DNA from: Spirochaetaceae bacterium
GTDB lineage: Bacteria; Spirochaetota; Spirochaetia; Treponematales; Breznakiellaceae
NCBI GenBank assembly: GCA_031268255.1
Contig: JAIRXO010000028.1
Location: 1-7,271, forward strand
Direction of reading: 5' to 3'
Length of the DNA stretch: 7,271 nucleotides
The notes under the pieces are model-generated. The model saw only the letters and a program-made list of their open reading frames with translations, was not told where the DNA came from and did not search any database. The first letter of the stretch is position 1, and every line of letters starts with the position of its first letter. The position numbers were made by a program, and so were the translations under genes. Positions 1 to 5,906 of this stretch are shown here, piece by piece.

Positions 1-645
1 GAACCTCTTGGTCTGGCCCTGAAATCAGCCGGCGCCGTAAACCGGCTTGACGCCGGACAGGAATCAGGCGAAGCTCTGTCCCCGCCAGAGGGCCCTCCGG
101 CCCCTTCGCGGCGTAAACGGGTGCTTTACCTTTCTCCCGGGGGCAGGCCCTTTGACCAGGCCCTGGCCAGGGAGCTTGCCGGGGAGGACGAATTGGTGCT
201 TATCTGCGGCAGGTACGAGGGTATAGACCAGCGCATCATAGACAGCTTTGTTGACGAGGAGCTTTCGGTAGGGGAGTCTGTACTTTCTTCCGGCGAAGTA
301 GCTGCCCTGACCGTAATCGACGCTACATACCGTCTGCTTGAAGCGGTCATTACCCCCGGTTCCCTTGCCGAAGAGAGCTTTTCCGGGGGTTTATTGGAGT
401 ATCCCCAGTATACACGGCCTGAAAAATATGCTACTATAACAGTCCCTGAACTTTTGCTTTCAGGGCATCATGAACATATCAGGCGATGGCGGCTCCGCAA
501 AAGGGTGGAAAAAACCCTAAAGGTCAGGCCCGATTTGATCCGCAAGGGTCTTGAGGCGGGAATTTTTGACCAGGAAACCCGCGCGCTTATAGAGGAATTA
601 CAGGACGAACCCGAAAAAGCGGGTCATTCCGAGGGGGAAGCATGA
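1..645 (+). CDS. trmD: tRNA (guanine-N1-)-methyltransferase TrmD, 5'-truncated by window edge
   Basis: TrmD uses S-adenosylmethionine to methylate G37 next to the anticodon of tRNAs reading CUN, CCN and CGG codons, which prevents +1 frameshifting. It acts as a cytoplasmic homodimer with a trefoil knot. The reading frame is open from base 1 and 214 residues are visible; roughly the first 65 lie upstream. The family signatures are clear: YLSPGGR, CGRYEGID, the knot segment SVGESVLSSGEVAALTVID, and GLLEYPQYTRPE followed by LLSGHHEHIRRWR. The arginine equivalent to E. coli R154 is present (codon 331-333). Two oddities are visible. The residue aligned with the catalytic base D169 of E. coli is Glu (codon 373-375). 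The linker between the EPL motif and YLSP is about 19 residues longer than in E. coli and rich in Pro, Gly and Ala. The GTG at 121 is an internal Val, not a start. The stop overlaps the rplS start as ATGA. Confidence 0.96.
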   Translation, partial: EPLGLALKSAGAVNRLDAGQESGEALSPPEGPPAPSRRKRVLYLSPGGRPFDQALARELAGEDELVLICGRYEGIDQRIIDSFVDEELSVGESVLSSGEVAALTVIDATYRLLEAVITPGSLAEESFSGGLLEYPQYTRPEKYATITVPELLLSGHHEHIRRWRLRKRVEKTLKVRPDLIRKGLEAGIFDQETRALIEELQDEPEKAGHSEGEA

Positions 646-1046
646 ATGAGATACGGGCTATTGAAGCCTCCCAGATGAAAGAAACCATCGATGATTTCAA
701 GGTCGGCGATACGGTTAAAGTGCATTTCAAGATTGTTGAAGGCAAGACCGAGCGTATCCAGATTTATGAGGGCCTGGTGATCGCCATGAAGAATGGCCGG
801 GTGGGCAGGACTTTTACGGTACGCAAGAATTCCTACGGCGTCGGCGTGGAGCGGGTTTTTCCCATTCATTCTCCCCGCCTCGCCAAAATAGAGGTGGTGC
901 GTCCCGGTAAGGTCAGGCGGGCCAAGCTGTACTACATCCGGGGCAAGGTGGGCAAGGCCGCCAAAATCAAGGAACTGGTGCTTACCAAGCAGGCCAAGGC
1001 CGCCAAAGCCCGCTCCGCCGCGGGAGCCAATACCCCCAAGAGTTAA
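642..1046 (+). CDS. rplS: 50S ribosomal protein L19
   Basis: L19 binds 23S rRNA on the 50S subunit at the interface with the 30S subunit. The 134-residue product carries the family pattern throughout: VGDTVKVHFKIVEG, YEGLVIAMKNG, FTVRKNSYGVGVERVFPIHSP and RRAKLYYIRGKVGKAAKIKE. It has an extra Lys/Ala-rich tail of about 19 residues (115 onwards) beyond the roughly 115 residues of the E. coli protein. The ATG at 642 is preceded by a strong GAGGGGG Shine-Dalgarno sequence (631-637) and overlaps the trmD stop by 4 bp, so it is probably translated by coupling. The trmD-rplS order is the usual end of the rpsP-rimM-trmD-rplS operon. Confidence 0.98.
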   Translation: MNEIRAIEASQMKETIDDFKVGDTVKVHFKIVEGKTERIQIYEGLVIAMKNGRVGRTFTVRKNSYGVGVERVFPIHSPRLAKIEVVRPGKVRRAKLYYIRGKVGKAAKIKELVLTKQAKAAKARSAAGANTPKS

Positions 1047-1050
1047 GCGG

Positions 1051-2172
1051 GTGGGGTCCAAGGTTTTCCAGGTATCCGGGGCCGTATCCCGTACTTCGGA
1101 GGCCCGGCCCGGAAAGCAGACTGTCCGCGCGGAAAACCGGACAGCCGGAAATCCTTTGCACAATATATCCGCAAAGGCCGCGGCATCCGCAAAAAAAGCG
1201 GCGTCCGGGGCGTCCTCAAGAACCGCCGTATCTACGGCCAGGGCAGTTAAAACAGCGCCGGCTATGTCATCTGCCGGTCGCGCCGTAGCGCCGTCAACCG
1301 CCGCGCTGTCAGCCGCCGCGCTGTCAGGCGCGCGGTCGCCATCCGGCGCACCGGCATCCGCGGCCCAGTCTCTCCGTACCCTGATCCTTTCCCTCGGCCT
1401 CCCCCTGGACAGCCTTTCAAGTTTCCTCATAAGCTCGTTCAAGTATTTTTCCCTGCCCATGGACCCGGCAAGACTTGCCAAAATCAGGAAGCAGTTGGAC
1501 CGCCCCGCCCCGGCGGGCCGTGCACTGGCCGCCGCCGCCGCGGACAGTAAGGGCGTTGTCCTGGATGATGAAACCCTCTCAGCCTATGCCTCGGCCATAG
1601 ACCCCGCGGCGGGAGATTCAGGCGGAGACGGGCGGGGCTTCTCCGGCCAGGAGCCCGGCGGCCAGGAATCCGGCGGGAAGGAGTCCGCCGGACAGGAATC
1701 CGGCACGCGAAAGACTCTGAGCGCCTCCGGGGATATTCCGGCCCTTGCCGGAGAAATAAAGGCCCTCTCCGGGGAAATCGACACCCGGTGGACCCTTCTT
1801 AACCGTCTCCCCGGAAGAAACGGCGCTTTCTGGATGGTTTTCCCCTTACGCTGTTCCGCTGACGGCCTTGATTTTGATATTACCCTCCGCCTGCTGCTGG
1901 AAAACCAGGGCAGCCTCCCCCTCAAGGCAGCGCGTCTTGCCGTGGATATTCGTACCGCCAAGAGCCGCCGGCTTTTTGTGCTGGATAAACCGGGGGAGGG
2001 AGGCGGGCTGAGGCTTTACCTTGACCCCCTTCCTTCCAAAACAGAACAAAAGAGGCTCGAAAAGGAACTTGGCGGGATTCTCGCGGCGGGGAGCGTCAGG
2101 ATTTTCGAGGCCGGCCCGTCTGCCTTTGACGGAGAGGCCGGGCTTCCCCTTGGGGTAGATGAGGAAGTCTGA
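1051..2172 (+). CDS. FliK-like (YlqG-type) protein with low-complexity N-terminus
   Basis: This 373-residue protein is not recognised by a strict signature, but its build and neighbour suggest a flagellar hook-length-control-like protein. Residues 1 to about 105 are a basic Ala/Ser/Lys/Arg low-complexity stretch. Residues about 108-150 form a helical segment (SLRTLILSLGLPLDSLSSFL, then LPMDPARLAKIR) typical of FliK/YlqG-type proteins. Residues 198-217 are a Gly/Gln/Glu/Ser tandem repeat. Residues about 240-365 are a folded C-terminal domain with alternating beta segments (WMVFPLRCSADGLDFDITLR, GGLRLYLDPLP) and a final helix, compatible with the Flg_hook fold. Bacillus subtilis carries ylqG-ylqH, the latter an FlhB-like gene, downstream of trmD-rplS in comparable order. 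There is no signal peptide or membrane segment. The start is uncertain: GTG 1051 lies 4 bp after rplS with a poor Shine-Dalgarno sequence; TTG 1156 and ATG 1264 are alternatives. The stop overlaps the next start by 1 bp (TGATG). Confidence 0.6.
   Translation: MGSKVFQVSGAVSRTSEARPGKQTVRAENRTAGNPLHNISAKAAASAKKAASGASSRTAVSTARAVKTAPAMSSAGRAVAPSTAALSAAALSGARSPSGAPASAAQSLRTLILSLGLPLDSLSSFLISSFKYFSLPMDPARLAKIRKQLDRPAPAGRALAAAAADSKGVVLDDETLSAYASAIDPAAGDSGGDGRGFSGQEPGGQESGGKESAGQESGTRKTLSASGDIPALAGEIKALSGEIDTRWTLLNRLPGRNGAFWMVFPLRCSADGLDFDITLRLLLENQGSLPLKAARLAVDIRTAKSRRLFVLDKPGEGGGLRLYLDPLPSKTEQKRLEKELGGILAAGSVRIFEAGPSAFDGEAGLPLGVDEEV
1642..1701 (+). repeat. Four imperfect 15-bp tandem repeats inside the FliK-like gene
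   Basis: Four consecutive five-codon units encode SGQEP, GGQES, GGKES and AGQES (residues 198-217), with a trailing GT. The units differ mainly at third positions and at a few replacement sites, so they look like an old in-frame duplication rather than a recent slippage product. The length is a multiple of three, so copy-number change would alter linker length without a frameshift. Confidence 0.8.
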
Positions 2173-2459
2173 TGGCCGGTCTTAAAAACAGGCGGGCCGC
2201 GGCCCTTGCGTACCGGCCCGGAAAAGCGGCGCCTGAGCTTTTGGCCAAGGGCAGGGGCCGGGAAGCGGAACGCATCATCGCCCTGGCGCGCGAAGCGGGT
2301 ATAGACATAGTCGAGGACGCGGCCCTGTCGGCGCTACTTGATTCTCAGGTAAAAGTGGGCGATTATATACCAGAGCAATGCTGGGAACTCGTTGCCAGGA
2401 TCCTGGCCTTTGTGCTTACAGAGGAAAAAAATGAAAAAGATTCCGGTAAAATCCCTTAG
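2172..2459 (+). CDS. FlhB C-terminal-domain homologue (FlhX/YlqH type)
   Basis: The 95-residue product matches the cytoplasmic fragment of the flagellar export-switch protein FlhB that is released by autocleavage (FlhB-CC). Diagnostic pieces, in order, are AALAYRPGKAAPELLAKG (residues about 10-27), the helix with REAERIIALAREAGIDIVED (30-49), ALSALLDSQVKVGDYIPE (51-68) and the final helix WELVARILAFVL (71-82). The NPTH cleavage motif and all FlhB transmembrane helices are absent: the protein starts where the post-cleavage fragment would. In Helicobacter pylori a similar stand-alone protein, FlhX, can replace FlhB-CC (established knowledge). Here it probably works with the export gate or the adjacent FliK-like protein (inference). 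ATG 2172 has GAGG at 2161-2164 and overlaps the preceding stop by 1 bp. The 3' end overlaps the next gene by 29 bp. Confidence 0.88.
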   Translation: MAGLKNRRAAALAYRPGKAAPELLAKGRGREAERIIALAREAGIDIVEDAALSALLDSQVKVGDYIPEQCWELVARILAFVLTEEKNEKDSGKIP

Positions 2460-3606
2460 GGCGGGATTATCGTTCACCGAACCTGTTTATATCGAAGGAA
2501 ACAACATTCTTGTACCGGCGGGGATAGCCATTCGCAAAAAAGACCTGGAGCGTCTTACGTCCTGGGGCGTTGATTCAGTTACTACCGACGGCCAGATGAT
2601 CGCCGCGAAAGAACAGGGTCCGGGAAAGGACTCAGACGAAGCGAAAAAAGACAAAGAGCAAAAATCAGGCGGCCTTCTTTCACTCACCGATGTAAAAGAG
2701 AATTCCGGGGCCTACAGGGCCTATACGGATATCATCTCCAAACTGGATGAGGTATTCAACAATATAGGCGCGGGCGTATCCATAGAAGTCAGGTCCATCG
2801 ACAATATTACCGGCAGCCTGCTCCATGTTGTCAGGGAACAGCGGGACCAGATTATCGGCTTTATCCTGGGCGGCGAAGTTTCGGGCCGCGAACTGGCCAA
2901 GAGTTCGGTCAACACCGCCATATTGACCGCCCTCATCGCGCTGGAGATGAAGCTCCCCAACCACAGGGTCATGCAGATCACCACCGGCGCCCTGCTCCAC
3001 GACGCGGGCATGCTGCGGCTGCCCAAGGAAATCACGGAAAAGAAGGGCGGCCTGAGCGCCGCCGAGGTTCAGCGTATGCAGGCCCATCCCCTGTATACCT
3101 ACAAGATCATCTGCAAGGAACTGCTTTACCCCGAAGATGTAGGCGCCGTGGCCCTTCAGCATCACGAACGCTGGGACGGCGAGGGCTATCCCCGGCGGAT
3201 TTCGGGGGCCGCCATAGATTTAGGCGCCCGCATTGTTTCGGTGGCCGACGCTTTTGAGGCAATGGTGAGCGAGAAGCCCTACCGCAACTCCATGATGGGC
3301 TATCAGGCAATGAAAAACCTGCTTTCCGACAATTCCCGCCGCTTTGATCCTGACGTGCTTAAAGCCTTTATTCAAACTATGGGAATTTACCCCATAGGTT
3401 CCATCATACTCCTCAATAACGGAGCCATAGCCAGGGTGGTGGAGGTCAGGGGCGACGCCCCCCTGCGGCCCAATATACGCATACTTATTGATGAATTCGG
3501 CAAGGTTTTCAAACAGGATGAAGGCGATATTATCGAACTCCTGACCGAAAAGAGCCTTTTTATTGCCAAGGCCCTGGACCCCCGGGAACTCAACAAGAAG
3601 AAATAA
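2431..3606 (+). CDS. HD-GYP domain protein, putative c-di-GMP phosphodiesterase with altered active site
   Basis: HD-GYP proteins hydrolyse cyclic di-GMP using a two- or three-metal centre. With the ATG at 2431 the protein has 391 residues; this start has GAGG at 2421-2424 with 6-bp spacing and is preferred to an in-frame start at 2392. Residues 1-54 resemble the DUF3391-like N-terminal domain of many HD-GYP proteins, 55-80 are a charged linker, and the HD-GYP domain spans about 150-315. A C-terminal beta-rich extension covers 318-391. Spacing against the Persephonella marina enzyme gives E154, H190-D191, H219, H244-H245 and D273 as metal ligands, and GYP at 252-254. The first-helix histidine is replaced by S158, and the usual HDxGK lysine is Met194. 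It may therefore be a divergent phosphodiesterase or a c-di-GMP-binding receptor. No signal peptide or membrane helix is seen, so it is likely cytoplasmic. The TAA stop abuts the yraN ATG. Confidence 0.9.
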   Translation: MKKIPVKSLRAGLSFTEPVYIEGNNILVPAGIAIRKKDLERLTSWGVDSVTTDGQMIAAKEQGPGKDSDEAKKDKEQKSGGLLSLTDVKENSGAYRAYTDIISKLDEVFNNIGAGVSIEVRSIDNITGSLLHVVREQRDQIIGFILGGEVSGRELAKSSVNTAILTALIALEMKLPNHRVMQITTGALLHDAGMLRLPKEITEKKGGLSAAEVQRMQAHPLYTYKIICKELLYPEDVGAVALQHHERWDGEGYPRRISGAAIDLGARIVSVADAFEAMVSEKPYRNSMMGYQAMKNLLSDNSRRFDPDVLKAFIQTMGIYPIGSIILLNNGAIARVVEVRGDAPLRPNIRILIDEFGKVFKQDEGDIIELLTEKSLFIAKALDPRELNKKK

Positions 3607-3966
3607 ATGTCCGGCAAAGCGGGGCGTCAGGCAAGGGGCAGAGAGGGCGAAGAGCGGGCGGGGCGCTTTCTCCGCGACAAGGGCCTGCGAATTCTGGCCC
3701 AAAACTACCGTACCAGGACCGGCGAAATCGATATCATTGCCCTTGACGGCGAAACCCTGGTGTTTGCCGAGGTTAAAACCTGGCCGGCCCTGGACTTTTC
3801 TGATCTGGAACAGGGTATAGACCGGAAAAAACAAAGACGCATCATTGAAACCGCTAAGTATTTTCTGGCTTCCCATCGAGAATATAATGGTATGGAAGTA
3901 CGTTTTGATGTCCTGTTTCTGGATATTTTGGACATAAAGCATATCGAATCGGCTTTTCTGGAGTAG
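3607..3966 (+). CDS. yraN: YraN family (UPF0102) predicted endonuclease-fold protein
   Basis: This 119-residue protein has the YraN/UPF0102 signature: GREGEERAGRFLRDKGLRIL (residues 11-30), NYRTRTGEIDIIALDGETLV (33-52), FAEVKTW (53-59), the KKQRRIIETAKYFL helix (74-87) and VRFDVLFL (98-105). E15, E40, D42, E55 and K57 match the acidic residues and lysine of the restriction-endonuclease-like (GEID...EVK) core. The family's exact role is not settled; a nuclease function linked to Holliday-junction or recombination processing has been predicted. The length is normal. The ATG immediately follows the HD-GYP stop (TAAATG) and has only a weak purine-rich upstream sequence, so translation is probably coupled. 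yraN is commonly found near trmD-rplS-rnhB clusters. Confidence 0.93.
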   Translation: MSGKAGRQARGREGEERAGRFLRDKGLRILAQNYRTRTGEIDIIALDGETLVFAEVKTWPALDFSDLEQGIDRKKQRRIIETAKYFLASHREYNGMEVRFDVLFLDILDIKHIESAFLE

Positions 3967-3968
3967 TT

Positions 3969-4166
3969 ATGGCGTTTCCCCTCCCGGAACAATGCGATGA
4001 ATCACGAATTGAAAAATTACGCAAACTGGTGGATAATAAGGAATATTTAGACCAGGCGATTCATCGTATTGCCCAGATAATAAGCAACGAAATTGTCCAT
4101 GGTAGCGCGGGGGCGGGCTTTGCCGGAAACCCCGCGGGAGGCGAGGGGGTACCGTATAATGAGTAG
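3969..4166 (+). CDS. Small protein with FlgM-like helical segment (hypothetical)
   Basis: The product is 65 residues. Residues 12-42 form one or two predicted amphipathic helices (SRIEKLRKLVDNKEYL, then DQAIHRIAQIISNEI), followed by a Gly/Ala-rich tail. The helical part follows the pattern of the sigma28-binding region of the anti-sigma factor FlgM: R-[IV]-E-x-[LV]-R-[KR], a hydrophobic residue, a short polar turn, a Tyr, then a second helix with a late Ile-Ala. I recall spirochaetal FlgM proteins with a comparable RVEEVRRKLED-x-SY segment. The long disordered N-terminus of FlgM is missing here, so this could be a minimal or degenerate FlgM relative or an unrelated helical protein. ATG 3969 has GGAG at 3960-3963 with 5-bp spacing and lies 2 bp after yraN. 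The 3' end overlaps the next gene by 8 bp. Confidence 0.6.
   Translation: MAFPLPEQCDESRIEKLRKLVDNKEYLDQAIHRIAQIISNEIVHGSAGAGFAGNPAGGEGVPYNE
4009..4037 (+). promoter_or_regulatory. Candidate internal sigma70 promoter
   Basis: TTGAAA (4009-4014) and GATAAT (4032-4037) are separated by 17 bp, each one base from consensus, in a locally AT-rich part of an otherwise GC-rich window. It lies inside the small FlgM-like gene and would start transcription near 4044, upstream of the zinc-site gene, the diguanylate cyclase, mtnN and luxS. A match of this quality can occur by chance in coding DNA, so it is only a candidate. Confidence 0.3.
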
Positions 4167-4707
4167 CAGCGGAAGGGGACGCCGCCGTCCTTTCAGAAAC
4201 CGGGACAGGGGGAATTCCCCGCCCGCGTCCACGGGAAATTTTCCCGGAAACGCCGGGGAAAGCATGGACCTCCGGTCCCTGACAGGAAGTTCCGATTCCT
4301 GGCAGAAAGACGGAAAAAGGGGAGGGAAACCCCGTTTTGACAAAAACCGGGGGGTCCTGGTGGACAGGCCCAAATGGACGGCCCCCAAGGTAAGCCAGGA
4401 GCCGCTTCCTGAACCGGAATGTCCGCTCTGTGGCCGGCCCATAAAGGATTTGGCGGCGGCGCTTGCCGACAAGGCGTCAGGGACGCCCGCCCACTTTGAA
4501 TGTATACTCGGCGCTCTGGGTGAGCGTGAAACTCTCGAAGAAGGCGACGAAATGAGCTACATAGGCGGAGGCCGTTTTGGCGTAGTCCACTACAGTAATC
4601 CCCAGGACCGCAGGAATTTTCAAATTAAAAAAATACTCCAGTGGGAGGATCAAAATATCCGTTCAGATTGGCGCAGACAGGTTACGGACCGGTATTCAAC
4701 AACATAA
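4159..4707 (+). CDS. Uncharacterised protein with Arg-rich N-terminus and CxxC...HxxC zinc site
   Basis: With ATG 4159 (GAGGGGG at 4143-4149 upstream) the protein is 182 residues; TTG 4093 would add 22 residues but is less likely. Residues 1-17 are strongly basic (RGRRRPFRNRDRG), and 18-80 are Ser/Gly/Pro-rich with more basic residues, probably disordered and able to contact nucleic acid. Residues 86-145 look folded: ECPLCGRPI gives C88 and C91, and HFEC gives H112 and C115, a plausible single structural zinc site. YIGGGRFGVVHY (134-145) and the charged FQIKKILQWEDQN segment follow. I believe similar proteins occur in other treponemes but know of no function. The C-terminus after about residue 167 has weaker character. 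Its stop overlaps the next start (TAATG), suggesting coupled translation with the diguanylate cyclase. Confidence 0.75.
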   Translation: MSSSGRGRRRPFRNRDRGNSPPASTGNFPGNAGESMDLRSLTGSSDSWQKDGKRGGKPRFDKNRGVLVDRPKWTAPKVSQEPLPEPECPLCGRPIKDLAAALADKASGTPAHFECILGALGERETLEEGDEMSYIGGGRFGVVHYSNPQDRRNFQIKKILQWEDQNIRSDWRRQVTDRYSTT

Positions 4708-5906
4708 TGAACGCAGATACTGAAGATGATTTCCTATCCAATCCCAAAGTCCTGGAACAGTACGGGCTTCTGCGGGAAATAGGAATTTTCCGTTATATCG
4801 ACAGCCTGAATAATGAAATACGGGGATACAAAAATATCCTCAACAGCGCGTCGGATATTTTTAACCGCACCACCATAGACGATATCATGGACGCTACCGT
4901 CTGGCAGATATCGGATCATTTTTTGCCTTCGTTTATCTTTTTTATACTCAAGCCCCTTCAGAACAAAGAGACCATTACCACCAAGGGCTACAAAAACTAC
5001 AAGATGATAGACCTTTCGCTTGACATTGAAAGCATAGCCCCCTTTGAGACTTTTTTTCAGGAGTATAAAAAACCCATAAGCTATGATCTGCTCCTTGAAC
5101 GTATGGAGGACAAGGCAGCGGTCAGAGTCATGGACGATCTTCATCCCGAACTGGTGGTTCCCATAATCGGGCCGTCGGGCCTCTACAGCCTCATCCTCAT
5201 CGGTTCAAAAATCCTGGGGGACAAGTACAATACCCAGGAGTTGAATTACCTCACCCAGCTCATGTCCTTTGTCGCCCAGGCCATACAGAACCATCTCCAC
5301 TATGAATATTCGGTGCGGGACGTAAAGACCGGCCTTTTTAACCACGGCTTCTTTATGAGCCGCCTCAACGAAGAACTGGCAAGGATAAAGCGTTTTAAAA
5401 AACCCGCGTCCCTCATGGTGCTTGACGTGGACAAGTTCAAGAATTTTAACGACAACTACGGACACCTTGCCGGCGACAAGGTGCTTGAGGCCATAGCCCT
5501 GACCCTCAAAACCTGCGTCCGTACCGAAGATATACCCTCCCGTTTCGGCGGCGAGGAATTTACCGTACTGCTTCCCGATACCGACAAGGACACTGCCTGG
5601 CTCGTGGCCGAAAGGCTGCGGACCCAGATTGCGGAGATGACCATTTCCTGGTCGCCTCCCCTGCCCACGGTTACAGTCAGTATAGGCGTAGTTACCTTTA
5701 ACGAGAACGACCGATCATTCCCCGATGAAATTATCAAGCGGGCCGATGAGGCTCTCTACCTTTCCAAAGAGCGGGGCCGGAACCGCTGTACTGTCTGGGG
5801 CACGGGACTGCTTTTCAGGCTTGAACAGACAAAGGGCAGACAGGAAAAATCCACCGGCGCCTTGCAAACGGCATCCGGGGATGAACCAAAAGGAGCCGCA
5901 CTATGA
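4707..5906 (+). CDS. GAF-GGDEF diguanylate cyclase
   Basis: This protein would make c-di-GMP from two GTP. It has 399 residues from ATG 4707. Residues about 45-195 form a GAF-like sensor domain whose ligand cannot be read from sequence, and 205-362 form the GGDEF domain. The catalytic signature is GGEEF at 281-285, an active variant. The metal/GTP-binding DVDKFKNFNDNYGHLAGD (240-257) is intact. RTED at 272-275, five residues before GGEEF, is the RxxD inhibitory site for product feedback. No membrane helix or signal peptide is seen, so it is likely a cytoplasmic sensor. The residues after 365 are a short polar tail. The start is inferred from the 1-bp overlap with the previous stop; there is no good Shine-Dalgarno sequence, and GTG 4641 would add 22 residues. 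The stop overlaps mtnN by 4 bp. Confidence 0.93.
   Translation: MNADTEDDFLSNPKVLEQYGLLREIGIFRYIDSLNNEIRGYKNILNSASDIFNRTTIDDIMDATVWQISDHFLPSFIFFILKPLQNKETITTKGYKNYKMIDLSLDIESIAPFETFFQEYKKPISYDLLLERMEDKAAVRVMDDLHPELVVPIIGPSGLYSLILIGSKILGDKYNTQELNYLTQLMSFVAQAIQNHLHYEYSVRDVKTGLFNHGFFMSRLNEELARIKRFKKPASLMVLDVDKFKNFNDNYGHLAGDKVLEAIALTLKTCVRTEDIPSRFGGEEFTVLLPDTDKDTAWLVAERLRTQIAEMTISWSPPLPTVTVSIGVVTFNENDRSFPDEIIKRADEALYLSKERGRNRCTVWGTGLLFRLEQTKGRQEKSTGALQTASGDEPKGAAL

Noticed and set aside
624..1481. Minus-strand open frame (285 aa) opposite rplS and the FliK-like gene
   Set aside because: It shadows a certain ribosomal gene, is low-complexity where it is longest, and lacks recognisable domains.
2338..2369. 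TTGATT with TATATA as a promoter for the HD-GYP gene
   Set aside because: The spacing to the best -10 is about 20 bp and the match is poor; chance occurrence inside the FlhB-like gene is more likely.
2392..2430. Upstream in-frame start for the HD-GYP gene
   Set aside because: The ATG at 2431 has a well-placed GAGG and gives the MKKIPVKSLRAGL N-terminus typical of the family; the extra 13 residues fit nothing.
3220..3942. Minus-strand open frame (240 aa) opposite the HD-GYP gene end and yraN
   Set aside because: It is antisense to conserved motifs of both genes, with no homology pattern of its own.
4155..4160. Perfect TATAAT overlapping the start of the zinc-site gene
   Set aside because: No -35-like hexamer lies at a suitable distance; the upstream bases are GC-rich.
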